Positions 1-6,187 of a DNA stretch of 11,559 bases are shown here, in pieces. A program made the translations under genes and the position numbers. The stretch spans positions 1 through 11,559 of the forward strand of contig WJLP01000093.1 of assembly GCA_014728435.1 (NCBI GenBank), read 5' to 3'. Numbering within the stretch: the stretch's first letter is position 1; each line of letters starts with the position of its first letter. The DNA comes from Candidatus Uhrbacteria bacterium (GTDB taxonomy: Bacteria; Patescibacteriota; Patescibacteriia; 2-12-FULL-60-25). The notes beneath the pieces are model-generated. The model ran no database searches and was not told where the DNA came from. It worked only from the letters and a program-made list of their open reading frames with translations.

Positions 1-1185
1 CGCCTCATCATTGTCACCAGCCGCGATGGCTCTGACGCTTCAACCGTTACTCCGGATACTAAGCCCGCTTCACAGGAAACCAAAATCATCGGCATCGACG
101 AAGCCAATTTCGCCAAGCTCGAAGCCGGCGACTCCGGTTTGCGTCATCGCCTTGCCGGCATAGTGGTGCTCCGTGTCCATCACCACGGGAAAGCCTATCT
201 CGTAAACAATGATGGAACACTCAAGCAACTTACCGCGTCAGATGTGAAAGCGATTCGCGAGGGTCAAAAGCTCCAAAAGAAAGTCGAGAAAAAACAAGAA
301 ACTCAAAAAGAGCCGCCGAAAAGCACAAGCTCTGCGGTAAAAATTCGCAAAATCATCGGCATCGACGAAGCTAATTTTGCCAAGCTCGAAGCGGGTGATG
401 CCGGGCTTCACAATCGCTTAAGTGATCAAATCGTTTTACGCGTGCATCATTACGGCAAAGCTTATTGGGTCAAACCGGCAGGCGGCCTCAAATTCATCTC
501 CAAATCCGAAATCGGCCACTACCTCACCGCAACTCCCAAGTCAACCGAAAAAATACCCGACAAACCCAAAGCAGACACTCCCGCCGTGTCCGGCTCCATT
601 GCCCTCGAAGGCCAGCTCACCGACCCGGGCAAAGTAAAACTCACCTGGACAACCAGCGCGCTCGATGCCTCTAAAGGCTTTAAAGTGGTTATGTCTGAAA
701 CGGCCAATCCCGTTTACCCGGGCAATGAGTATCATTATAAATCCAATTCCTCGGCGCGCCACGATTATTGGTCCGGCCTGGCTGACGGCAAAACCTACCA
801 CTTCCGCGTCTGCCAGTACCTTGGCGGTAAATGCGGAGTTTACAGCAACGATATTGCTATCACGGTCGCCACCAACGGCGCTTTTGCTAAAGATGTCATG
901 CCCGGCACTATCGACCTGACCGTCACGCCTCTTGCCGGCGGCAAAGCTGAAATCGCCTGGGAGCTGGCGGATATGACCTCGCCCAAAGGCTTTAAAGTGG
1001 TTATGGATGAAGAACCGGACCCGGTTTACCCCGGCAATGAATATCATTACCTGTCCGACTCCCAAGTCAGGTCAGACACTTGGACCGGCCTAACCCCCGG
1101 CGCCACCTACCACTTCCGAGTCTGCGAATACCTGGGAGGCTACTGCGGAACCTACAGCAACGATGTCACTGTTACCGCGCTCTAA
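1..1185 (+). CDS. Secreted or surface repeat protein with two FN3-like domains (5' partial)
   Basis: The frame is open from base 1, so the true start lies upstream; 394 codons remain before TAA at 1183-1185. Two kinds of internal repeat are visible. The first is a roughly 58-aa unit starting with KIIGIDEANFAKLEAGD, at bases 82 and 349, containing the pattern LRVHH.GKAYWV; it recalls the short 'hydrophilic beta' modules (LQVEEHGEAWYV type) common in Parcubacterial exported proteins. A Lys/Glu-rich linker separates the copies. The second is a pair of about 92-aa fibronectin-III-like domains (bases 592-870 and 904-1182), each with SKGFKVVM or PKGFKVVM, the shared block VYPGNEYHY, TYHFRVC and a second Cys 7 residues later, which suggests a disulfide in each domain. 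Function is probably extracellular adhesion or scaffolding, by inference only. The signal peptide would be outside the window. It ends just before a bidirectional terminator. Confidence 0.85.
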   Translation, partial: RLIIVTSRDGSDASTVTPDTKPASQETKIIGIDEANFAKLEAGDSGLRHRLAGIVVLRVHHHGKAYLVNNDGTLKQLTASDVKAIREGQKLQKKVEKKQETQKEPPKSTSSAVKIRKIIGIDEANFAKLEAGDAGLHNRLSDQIVLRVHHYGKAYWVKPAGGLKFISKSEIGHYLTATPKSTEKIPDKPKADTPAVSGSIALEGQLTDPGKVKLTWTTSALDASKGFKVVMSETANPVYPGNEYHYKSNSSARHDYWSGLADGKTYHFRVCQYLGGKCGVYSNDIAITVATNGAFAKDVMPGTIDLTVTPLAGGKAEIAWELADMTSPKGFKVVMDEEPDPVYPGNEYHYLSDSQVRSDTWTGLTPGATYHFRVCEYLGGYCGTYSNDVTVTAL

Positions 1186-1196
1186 AGTCATACAAT

Positions 1197-1224
1197 CAAA
1201 ATCCCAGCTTCAGCTGGGATTTTG
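1197..1224. terminator. Bidirectional intrinsic terminator between convergent genes
   Basis: There is a perfect 13-bp inverted repeat with a 2-nt centre (CAAAATCCCAGCT / AGCTGGGATTTTG). The T-run on the + strand and the A-run on its left arm (a T-run on the - strand) let it serve both the + gene ending at 1185 and the - gene ending at 1319. Confidence 0.85.
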
Positions 1225-1258
1225 TTTACCATGCTTCTTGAACCGCAACCCGCCCTTG

Positions 1259-1320
1259 ACCGCCTTTGGCGGTATCAGCTAACCGCCATCAGCTCTCGAT
1301 CGCCTTTGGCGGTATAAGCT
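1259..1320. repeat. REP-like direct repeat, two copies with internal palindrome
   Basis: A 20-nt unit, CGCCTTTGGCGGTATCAGCT, occurs at 1261-1280 and again at 1301-1320 with one change (ATAAGCT). Each copy contains a hairpin, ACCGCC-TTT-GGCGGT (1259-1273) or its imperfect twin. A degenerate piece (AACCGCCATCAGCT, 1281-1294) lies between them. The second copy overlaps the stop codon of the - strand gene by two bases. It lies between convergent genes, as REP-type elements often do. Confidence 0.6.
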
Positions 1321-2437
1321 ATAAGCTCTCGTACCTGCTCGCATTCCTCACGGTCACACTCTGATGTATCCTCTCAAAAATTTCCGTCATATCCGCCTGT
1401 TCGGCCGTTAGCGCGCACGTGCTCCCGCCAAAACCGCCTTCCATTCCCTCGGGCGGCGTCATCATCTCCATCATGATCAATTCCAAATCGCCACGGTCAT
1501 CCACCGCTTCACCGTGCCAATAATCCAAAGCATACTTCATGCCCGCGCGCGACAAAGTTCTGTGCGCCTCACTCATCTCATAACCCTCATAACCGGTTTC
1601 CGGTATGGGGCATTTCATAAACGCGGCCAGCTGATTCGTTTCATCATAAAATTCTACCCATCTTGAACCCGCGCCGCCTTCACTTACAACCGTCCAATTT
1701 TCCGGATATTGAAAACGGAAATGGTCACCCGAAAAAGTTTGCCAGGGAGTTTCCGGTGCTAAGGATTTATAAATCCTCTCAAAAATTTTATCCGTGCCCT
1801 CCGCATTGGACAAAAATTGGATGCCGCGCGCCGGGTTAAACAGCGAATCATCCATATTCTCGGTATCGGCTTTTTGCGCGAAAACCATGTTCAATGAACC
1901 GCCGTTTGAACCGTCGGCATAATCTTCCACGACACTTCCCAGCATTAAACTGAGCTTGAAACGCTCTCCATCCTTGGTCACGACCCTCTCTTTGGTCTCA
2001 AATTGCCAAGTTTCATAACCCGTAACCGGCGGAGGGCTTACGATCTCGCCCACCACTTTATCGTCCGCGTCCTTAAAAAGGATGGTAGTGTAACCTTGTT
2101 CCACCGACGGCCAGGCTGTTTCCCAATCCGTCGGAATTTCAAAACTATAGCCGTTAAAACTAAAGTTCTTCCATGCGGTCGGTGTGGTTGCTTTTTCCGC
2201 TTTTTCCTCCTCCGCTTGCGGCTCAAAAGCATCGCCAACCAAAACTTCCAAATCATCCGTGGGCGCGGTCAAATTTTCCGGTCCCGGAGGATTCAAATTT
2301 TCCATAATGGTTTCTAATCCGGATGTCACCAAAGGAATGCGGATTTTCGATCCGCCCGCGTAAGAAAGTGTGGCCACGGCCAATACGCTGATTATAATTG
2401 CCAGTCCTCCAAGTAAATATAGATATGATTTTTGCAT
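1319..2437 (-). CDS. Membrane-anchored protein with a tandemly duplicated domain
   Basis: The product is 372 aa. Residues 5-27 form one hydrophobic segment (signal anchor), followed by a Pro/Glu-rich linker to about residue 88. Two related roughly 130-aa domains follow (about 90-226 and 233-361). They align at FSFNGYSFEIPTDWE versus FSGDHFRFQYPENWT, at PPPVTGYE versus PIPETGYE, and at TDKIFERIYKSL versus MTEIFERIHQSV. The opening motif (short beta strand, then P..W) recalls PsbP/Mog1-like domains that bacteria attach to envelope anchors, but that fold is an inference. The second domain carries Cys276 and Cys341. No clear SD precedes the ATG (AACAATTTTTT then ATG), and a TATTAT -10-like hexamer lies about 30 nt upstream. 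It is transcribed divergently from 2605. The function is unknown, probably extracytoplasmic. Confidence 0.85.
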   Translation of the reverse strand: MQKSYLYLLGGLAIIISVLAVATLSYAGGSKIRIPLVTSGLETIMENLNPPGPENLTAPTDDLEVLVGDAFEPQAEEEKAEKATTPTAWKNFSFNGYSFEIPTDWETAWPSVEQGYTTILFKDADDKVVGEIVSPPPVTGYETWQFETKERVVTKDGERFKLSLMLGSVVEDYADGSNGGSLNMVFAQKADTENMDDSLFNPARGIQFLSNAEGTDKIFERIYKSLAPETPWQTFSGDHFRFQYPENWTVVSEGGAGSRWVEFYDETNQLAAFMKCPIPETGYEGYEMSEAHRTLSRAGMKYALDYWHGEAVDDRGDLELIMMEMMTPPEGMEGGFGGSTCALTAEQADMTEIFERIHQSVTVRNASRYESL

Positions 2438-2479
2438 AAAAAATTGTTATTTAAGCCTTATTAACATAATAAACGCGTA

Positions 2480-2498
2480 GTGTCCAGATGCATGACAC
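2480..2498. promoter_or_regulatory. GTGTC-N9-GACAC dyad in divergent promoter region
   Basis: A 5-bp inverted repeat (GTGTC 2480-2484, GACAC 2494-2498) with an ATGCAT palindrome at its centre lies between the divergent genes at 2437 and 2576, just upstream of the + strand -35 box. The spacing is compatible with a dimeric repressor or activator site, but a dyad this short could arise by chance. Confidence 0.25.
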
Positions 2499-2511
2499 GC
2501 TATTGCCCCGC

Positions 2512-2539
2512 TTGACAAACCCTAAAAAAGCGTTATATT
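2512..2539 (+). promoter_or_regulatory. Sigma-70-type promoter for the 2576/2605 pair
   Basis: A perfect -35 TTGACA (2512-2517), a 16-nt spacer and -10 TATATT (2534-2539) predict transcription from about 2546. That gives a leader of about 30 nt before the small ORF at 2576. It is the best-formed promoter in the window. Confidence 0.75.
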
Positions 2540-2575
2540 AAGATGAGGACTTTTCACAACAAGGAGGTTGCTGCA

Positions 2576-2608
2576 ATGGGCAATCTCATATTTGGAGGCT
2601 CACCATGA
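2576..2608 (+). CDS. Ten-codon leader ORF coupled to the next gene
   Basis: ATG at 2576 opens a 10-codon ORF (MGNLIFGGSP) ending at TGA 2606-2608. It is preceded by a near-perfect Shine-Dalgarno sequence, AAGGAGG (2561-2567), better than that of most genes here. Its stop overlaps the start of the 299-aa gene in an ATGA arrangement (2605-2608), and its GGA-GGC codons form the SD (2594-2598) of that gene. This is the geometry of translational coupling: ribosomes finishing the leader would be positioned to reinitiate. The peptide has no tandem regulatory codons, so a classical attenuator is unlikely. Translation is inferred. Confidence 0.5.
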   Translation: MGNLIFGGSP

Positions 2609-3504
2609 GAGACCGTGACTCCCAAGTCGGCAGGCCGGTCAAACTCGGCCGCAAGCGCAAGCCGTTGTCCGAAAACTATCTCGAGTGGCTCAAAATCGCC
2701 AAAGCGGACGGAGAGGACTTTGCTCCGAATCTGGTTGAACTGAATCGTTTTGAATTGCGGCATGCTTTTCAAGATGTGCGCGCCAAATATAAACGAGTTT
2801 TTCGCAGGCACCCCGGAGCGTACCATTCGCTCATGGCCGTCTTTCATCTCGCTCTCTCCGAAATTATTCTCGCCAATAAGTGCCAAGAAGAGGCTTGGCT
2901 TGTAAGAAAAGCTTTCAGCCTGGCCATAAGAGCGCAAAATCATTTGATGACCGCATTTATTCAGCTTGAATCCGGCGGCAGGTTGTTGCTAATGGATTCC
3001 TGGCAACATCTTGATTTCAATCCGGCTATGTTTATGCCTTATTGCCAAAGCGCCATGGCTTGCGCGCGGCTTGCCTACGCGGCTTCCAAAGCCGGAGCCA
3101 AAGTGCGCATGGCTACCATCGAAAACGATATGCACCATAAAATCGATCTTTTCTTCGACCATCCCATGCATGGTTACCCCACGCTTTGTGTGCAAGTCAA
3201 ATCAAGTGCGGCTTCAAAGGGTGCGCGTTTTGTTCTTCTTAACGAAACCCCGGTTGGATCCGGCCTTCAGCGCGGCGAATATAAAACGCAAATATCCGTC
3301 TGGCGCGGTGTAAACAAATTCAATCGCCTCCATAATCGCGATTGGGTGGGAGTAATCGCGCACGTGGGTACCGGTGGGGTTCCGGCTAACCTGCTCGAAG
3401 ACCCGTTAGTCATAGCTCATACCCGCGAGTTTTTTAACAGACTCTCCGGTAAAACTCTCTCGGCATATTCTTTACATAACTCAAGCCACCCGGCATGCGC
3501 TTAA
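2605..3504 (+). CDS. Orphan protein with PD-(D/E)XK nuclease-like core
   Basis: The product is 299 aa. The N-terminus is basic (residues 1-20, GRKRKP), followed by a mostly helical region to about residue 165. Residues 167-200 then carry the arrangement expected of a PD-(D/E)XK nuclease fold: Glu173 in a helix, Asp181 in a hydrophobic strand (KIDLFFD), and Gln197-x-Lys199 in the next strand (LCVQVKSS). The Q-x-K variant of motif III is known in several families of that superfamily. The catalytic assignment is an inference from residues only; the C-terminal 100 residues are not recognised. The ATG is set by SD GGAGG (2594-2598, 6-nt spacing) and by the ATGA overlap with the leader ORF. The gene ends inside its own terminator, so it is monocistronic apart from the leader. 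No methylase or other restriction partner is adjacent. Confidence 0.8.
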   Translation: MRDRDSQVGRPVKLGRKRKPLSENYLEWLKIAKADGEDFAPNLVELNRFELRHAFQDVRAKYKRVFRRHPGAYHSLMAVFHLALSEIILANKCQEEAWLVRKAFSLAIRAQNHLMTAFIQLESGGRLLLMDSWQHLDFNPAMFMPYCQSAMACARLAYAASKAGAKVRMATIENDMHHKIDLFFDHPMHGYPTLCVQVKSSAASKGARFVLLNETPVGSGLQRGEYKTQISVWRGVNKFNRLHNRDWVGVIAHVGTGGVPANLLEDPLVIAHTREFFNRLSGKTLSAYSLHNSSHPACA

Positions 3505-3517
3505 AGCATGCTTTTTT
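3493..3517 (+). terminator. Intrinsic terminator overlapping the stop codon
   Basis: GCATGC (3493-3498) pairs with GCATGC (3506-3511), followed by six T (3512-3517). The TAA of the preceding gene lies in the loop, so the last codons form the left arm. Confidence 0.8.
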
Positions 3518-3672
3518 AATCTTGTTTTTCAGCGTGACCTGCTCACTATCGAAAGCGGCGCGTTTCGCCAACTGCGCGTCAGGATCGAAAAATCACTCGA
3601 TTTACACGATTATACTCAAGTTACAAAGTCAGCAATCGCGCCAATCGGCTCACAATCCTGAAAATCAAGGTC

Positions 3673-3696
3673 AAAAAAGATCCCGCAGTGGGGATC
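3673..3696 (-). terminator. Intrinsic terminator of the zinc-ribbon gene
   Basis: Read on the - strand, GATCCC pairs with GGGATC (3691-3696 with 3679-3684) and is followed by six T (A-run 3673-3678 on the + strand). It lies 15 nt past the stop of the - strand gene at 3711. The roughly 155 nt between this and the terminator at 3517 show only small hairpins and no convincing gene. Confidence 0.8.
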
Positions 3697-3710
3697 GTCG
3701 GAAGAGGGGT

Positions 3711-4178
3711 CTACTTCACAAATTCGCCGCAGTGGTGACATGAGATCATTTCGCGTAATCCGTCATCCCCGGGCTTGGGGATGATATTAGATGCGCCACA
3801 ATCACCGCAAATCACGATGTAGAGCTTGTGCATTATCTCCTGCGTCTTGATAGTCGGGCGAAAGCAACCGCTCGCGACATCATACTTGATCAGCTCGCGC
3901 GCGATAATCACATCAACCGCTCTGACCACCTGTTCTTCATCCAAGGAATTGCCTTGCTTGGAAAAAGATTCTATAAGCGTCAAAACCAAGTGCTTGCGCG
4001 GATCTGTCGCATTGGGTGCCAGGGTGGGTCGGCACAACCTTACCAACACGTCCCGCAAGCTGTGGTCTTCGATCACCACCTGCTCCGACGGCGGACTGGA
4101 ACTCGGTGAGCAAAAGACCGGAGCTGAACAAGGTATGGTTGCTTCCTTCTCAACCGGCGGATTGCTACTTTCCTGCAT
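3711..4178 (-). CDS. Small protein with C-terminal zinc ribbon
   Basis: The product is 155 aa. The first 35 residues are Ser/Pro-rich and probably disordered. Residues 38-118 look helical and compact, and could be a small helical DNA- or protein-binding domain. The C-terminus is a four-Cys zinc ribbon: C124-G-D-C127 and C147-H-H-C150, spaced 19 residues apart. Family and function are not recognised; a transcription- or translation-associated accessory role would fit but is only inferred. The ATG is supported by a strong SD (AAGGGGG) 4 nt upstream. A TTGACA promoter lies about 50 nt upstream and a hairpin terminator follows the stop, so the gene stands alone. Confidence 0.8.
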   Translation of the reverse strand: MQESSNPPVEKEATIPCSAPVFCSPSSSPPSEQVVIEDHSLRDVLVRLCRPTLAPNATDPRKHLVLTLIESFSKQGNSLDEEQVVRAVDVIIARELIKYDVASGCFRPTIKTQEIMHKLYIVICGDCGASNIIPKPGDDGLREMISCHHCGEFVK

Positions 4179-4204
4179 TATACCCCCTTAAGGTGCGAGA
4201 TGAT

Positions 4205-4232
4205 AATCTACCATACACCGCTATTTTGTCAA
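4205..4232 (-). promoter_or_regulatory. Promoter of the zinc-ribbon gene
   Basis: On the - strand, a perfect -35 TTGACA (4227-4232) is followed by a 16-nt spacer and TAGATT (4205-4210, 4 of 6 matches). The predicted start is about 20 nt ahead of the start codon, which leaves room for the SD. Confidence 0.6.
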
Positions 4233-4283
4233 TCGTAAAGGGGATAGTTTTAATTCTTCTAATTCACAAGCTATAAATGTAGC

Positions 4284-4450
4284 TCTGAAGAGCAATCTTC
4301 TCTAAATCTACCGCCGGCCGTGTCATCCGTAGCCTCAGAGAAGGAAAGCAGCCTCGGAGAATATCCCCCCACTTCGATTTGGGTACCGCGTCGGCTACAC
4401 ACGGTTCCGCGACACGCTCGGGACTCTTGTCTCCCTTCGAGCCCCTCCTT
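4284..4450. other. Noncoding, repeat-like intergenic stretch
   Basis: About 170 bases with no credible gene, between the zinc-ribbon promoter and the tRNA-Leu terminator. Base composition differs from nearby spacers (GC-rich, many CTCGGGA, CCGCG and CTTCGAGC words). Its - strand translation reads like the low-complexity 'SLRLRMT' peptides that come from dispersed noncoding repeats in many genomes, not like a protein. GCTCG and CGAGC near 4412-4442 could pair as a hairpin. It may be a degraded dispersed repeat; no coding or RNA family could be assigned. Confidence 0.35.
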
Positions 4451-4458
4451 AATAATAC

Positions 4459-4482
4459 AAAAAGCAACGTTTAACGTTGCTT
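4459..4482 (-). terminator. Terminator downstream of tRNA-Leu
   Basis: A 10-bp perfect inverted repeat (AAGCAACGTT 4462-4471 / AACGTTGCTT 4473-4482) is followed on the - strand by CTTTTTG. It lies about 30 nt beyond the CCA end of tRNA-Leu. A T-run at 4487-4492 might let it act weakly on the + strand too. Confidence 0.7.
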
Positions 4483-4513
4483 CATGTTTTTTGGGCAATC
4501 GAGTTTAGCTCGA

Positions 4514-4598
4514 TGGTGGGCCCGGAGGGACTCGAACCCTCAAGCCTTGCGGCCACGGATTTTAAGTCCGTTGCGTATACCAATTCCGCCACGGGCCC
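4514..4598 (-). tRNA. tRNA-Leu (anticodon UAA)
   Basis: The RNA is 85 nt including an encoded CCA (4514-4516). The 7-bp acceptor stem is GGGCCCG/CGGGCCC, the discriminator is A, and the T-arm is GAGGG-TTCGAGT-CCCTC. The anticodon arm is ACGGA-CTTAAAA-TCCGT, which gives anticodon TAA (reads UUA, also UUG by wobble). The long variable arm of a class II tRNA is present, as expected for Leu. It stands alone, with a weak promoter upstream and a hairpin terminator downstream. Confidence 0.95.
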
Positions 4599-4615
4599 TA
4601 ACTTTTGTAGTCGCT

Positions 4616-4644
4616 AGTTTAGCTAAAAAAGCAAAAAAAAGCAA
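4616..4644 (-). promoter_or_regulatory. Possible promoter of tRNA-Leu
   Basis: On the - strand, TTGCTT (4639-4644), a 17-nt spacer and TAAACT (4616-4621) lie 17 nt ahead of the tRNA 5' end. Both boxes are imperfect, and the spacer is T-rich. Confidence 0.35.
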
Positions 4645-4651
4645 TATAAAT

Positions 4652-4671
4652 AAAAACGCCTCCTTGAGGCG
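4652..4671 (-). terminator. Terminator of the 113-aa anchored protein gene
   Basis: On the - strand, CGCCTC-AAG-GAGGCG (4657-4671) is followed by TTTTT (A-run 4652-4656). It lies 20 nt past the stop codon of the gene ending at 4691. Confidence 0.85.
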
Positions 4672-4690
4672 AGTGAAAACGTGATTGCGG

Positions 4691-5032
4691 TTATCTGTTT
4701 TTGAGGTCGCAGTACGTAACGGGAAAAGAGTTTGTCTTTCCGCTGTACTCATTGCTGAATTGGGCGATCCAGCCGCCGTCCTCATCCATGCGCAATCCGT
4801 CAAAGGTGGAGAAGATGCTCTTCGCCATATCGCCCGGCTTGTACGTATGCCGCTTGGGCGCATAGTGGTTACGCGCGCCCGTGGTTTCGGTATAAGCGAT
4901 AGTTTCCGCGTCCAAAACACAGACGCGGCCTGGCTCGGGCCCGGGTGGGCTGAAATAAGCCGCGCTTAGCATGCCCGCATTAAGCAAGACTACCGATCCG
5001 ATTATTGCCGCAACTAGACCTTTATTGCCCAT
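4691..5032 (-). CDS. Small membrane-anchored or secreted hypothetical protein
   Basis: The product is 113 aa. Residues 4-27 are a hydrophobic segment (VAAIIGSVVLLNAGMLSAAYF), either a signal anchor or a cleavable signal peptide. The remaining roughly 85 residues are polar and would lie outside the membrane. They contain two Cys (C38 and C108) near the two ends of the exported part, which could form a disulfide closing a small domain. No family is recognised. The start is supported by SD AAGGAGAAG just upstream of ATG 5032. A promoter about 30 nt further upstream and a terminator downstream make it a single-gene unit, divergent from the MscS gene. Confidence 0.75.
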   Translation of the reverse strand: MGNKGLVAAIIGSVVLLNAGMLSAAYFSPPGPEPGRVCVLDAETIAYTETTGARNHYAPKRHTYKPGDMAKSIFSTFDGLRMDEDGGWIAQFSNEYSGKTNSFPVTYCDLKNR

Positions 5033-5061
5033 GGCCCTTCTCCTTACAAAGAACTTCCATA

Positions 5062-5091
5062 ATTAAATCATTTCATCCATATCAGCGTCAA
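5062..5091 (-). promoter_or_regulatory. Promoter of the 113-aa anchored protein gene
   Basis: On the - strand, TTGACG (5086-5091), an 18-nt spacer and TTTAAT (5062-5067) each match the sigma-70 consensus at 5 of 6 positions. The predicted start leaves about 23 nt before the ATG, enough for the observed SD. Confidence 0.6.
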
Positions 5092-5119
5092 TAGATGTCC
5101 GGCAAAAAAGCCACGCAAG

Positions 5120-5129
5120 GGCAATTGCC
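5120..5129. promoter_or_regulatory. 10-bp palindrome in divergent spacer
   Basis: GGCAATTGCC is a perfect palindrome between the two divergent promoters (4691-5032 gene and MscS gene), about 20 nt upstream of the MscS -10 box, where a -35 element would normally sit. It may be an operator. The site is short and could arise by chance. Confidence 0.25.
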
Positions 5130-5146
5130 GCAGTCCGTGCAATTCA

Positions 5147-5155
5147 TGGTATAAT
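5147..5155 (+). promoter_or_regulatory. Extended -10 promoter, leaderless start
   Basis: TGG-TATAAT (5147-5155) is a perfect extended -10 box ending 7 nt before the MscS ATG. Transcription would therefore begin at or within a base or so of the start codon, giving a leaderless mRNA. No SD exists upstream, and no good -35 is present at 16-18 nt. Confidence 0.65.
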
Positions 5156-5162
5156 TCTTTTA

Positions 5163-6083
5163 ATGCTTCGTAGAGTTTTTAATCTATCTATATTTCTAAT
5201 CTTAACCATCGCCGGTTGGTACTTGAATTTAAGATTCCAAAATCCGGATTTGGAAAAAATCCTCTACACATTGGCGGCGATAACCGCGGCTTATTTTGTT
5301 TTCGAAGTATTATTGGAAGGTCTTATTGCAAACAGAATCGAGGATAATAAATCACGTTATACGTTTAGAAAAACAACGGACCTGTTATTTTTTGTAATCA
5401 CTGGTATTGTTGCCTTGCAGATTTGGCTGATTAATCCGCAGGCGCTCTTGGTTGCCTACGGCCTTGTGGCCGCCGGCGTGGCTATTGCTTTGCAAGATGT
5501 ATTTAAAAATTTTGCTGGCGCTATCGCCATTCTCATGACCGGAATCTACACTGTTGGCGATAGGATTGAAGTTAACGGAAAAACCGGTGACGTTATTGAT
5601 ATCGGTTTGTTCTATACAACCTTGCTCGAACTTAGAGAATGGGTTGACGGCGATCAAACCACCGGCAGAATAACCATGCTACCTAACGGCTATGTGTTAT
5701 TTAATACGGTTAATAATTACACAAAAGACAATCAATTCATTTGGGACGAAATCTCCATCCCGATTACACACGATAGCAACTGGAGAAAGGCGGAAAAGGA
5801 ACTCAAAGCACTCGCGAAAAAGAAAACAGCCGAAATTACCAAGATAGCCGAAAAAGAAGTCAGGCGCTTGCAGCAAAGGTACTATCTTTCCGCGCGCACA
5901 ATGTCGCCCGTGGTTTTTGTAACACCAACCGATAACTGGATAATGCTGCGCATCAGGTACGTAACCGAAGCGCATACCAGCCGCGCAATGCGAAACAATT
6001 TGCATCGTTCAATTCTTTCCGCGCTAAAGAAACATTCCGATATCCGGATCGCTTCGGAAACATTAACGGTTACCAATATCTAA
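5163..6083 (+). CDS. MscS-family mechanosensitive ion channel
   Basis: The product is 306 aa, close to the size of E. coli MscS. Hydrophobic helices lie near residues 5-20, 34-54 and 72-91. The pore helix region at about 94-126 has the Gly/Ala-rich pattern of TM3 (YGLVAAGVAIALQDVFKNF). The beta domain follows (about 131-190), with the family landmarks VGDRIEVNGKTGDVIDI and MLPNGYVLFNTVNNYT. The C-terminal cytoplasmic alpha/beta domain (191-306) includes a charged helix with KKKTAEITKIAEKEVRR at 219-235 that is longer than in the minimal family. The channel opens on membrane tension and protects against hypo-osmotic shock. The start is set by the extended -10 box 7 nt upstream (leaderless); no SD is present. 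It converges on the 6188 gene over a shared terminator. Confidence 0.93.
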   Translation: MLRRVFNLSIFLILTIAGWYLNLRFQNPDLEKILYTLAAITAAYFVFEVLLEGLIANRIEDNKSRYTFRKTTDLLFFVITGIVALQIWLINPQALLVAYGLVAAGVAIALQDVFKNFAGAIAILMTGIYTVGDRIEVNGKTGDVIDIGLFYTTLLELREWVDGDQTTGRITMLPNGYVLFNTVNNYTKDNQFIWDEISIPITHDSNWRKAEKELKALAKKKTAEITKIAEKEVRRLQQRYYLSARTMSPVVFVTPTDNWIMLRIRYVTEAHTSRAMRNNLHRSILSALKKHSDIRIASETLTVTNI

Positions 6084-6101
6084 AACCGCTTCACGGCAAA
6101 C

Positions 6102-6135
6102 AAAAACTCCGCTTGCGCGGAGCTTTTGCTTTTTT
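6102..6135. terminator. Bidirectional terminator between convergent genes
   Basis: CTCCGC (6107-6112), loop TTGC, GCGGAG (6117-6122), with an A-run on the left and T-runs on the right (6124-6127, 6130-6135). It serves the MscS gene and, on the other strand, the gene ending at 6188. Confidence 0.8.
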
Positions 6136-6187
6136 CATTGAAGGTGCGCTCGAAATATAACATTACCATCGGTCCGCGTCAAGCGCT

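Noticed and set aside
541..1065. 174-codon - strand ORF antisense to the FN3-like domains
   Set aside because: It is a shadow of the + strand repeat gene. Domain repeats, codon pattern and position of the stop before a terminator all support the + strand.
3495..3743. 82-codon + strand ORF with a hydrophobic N-terminus
   Set aside because: It starts inside the terminator of the 299-aa gene without an SD, then runs across the opposite-strand terminator and into the zinc-ribbon gene. The low-complexity C-terminal half is not protein-like.
4379..4389. TGGGTACCGCG as a T-box riboswitch core
   Set aside because: The T-box consensus needs GGTGG before ACCGCG, which is not matched. No stem I or specifier loop is evident, and no aminoacyl-tRNA synthetase or amino-acid gene follows on that strand.
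4264..4498. Two overlapping - strand ORFs of 67 and 75 codons
   Set aside because: Arg/Ser-rich repeat-type translations without an SD, in two frames of the same noncoding stretch. Treated as noncoding.
4484..4684. + strand ORF over the tRNA-Leu gene
   Set aside because: Its translation (ARRDSNPQALRPRILSP) is the well-known spurious product of an antisense tRNA-Leu gene.
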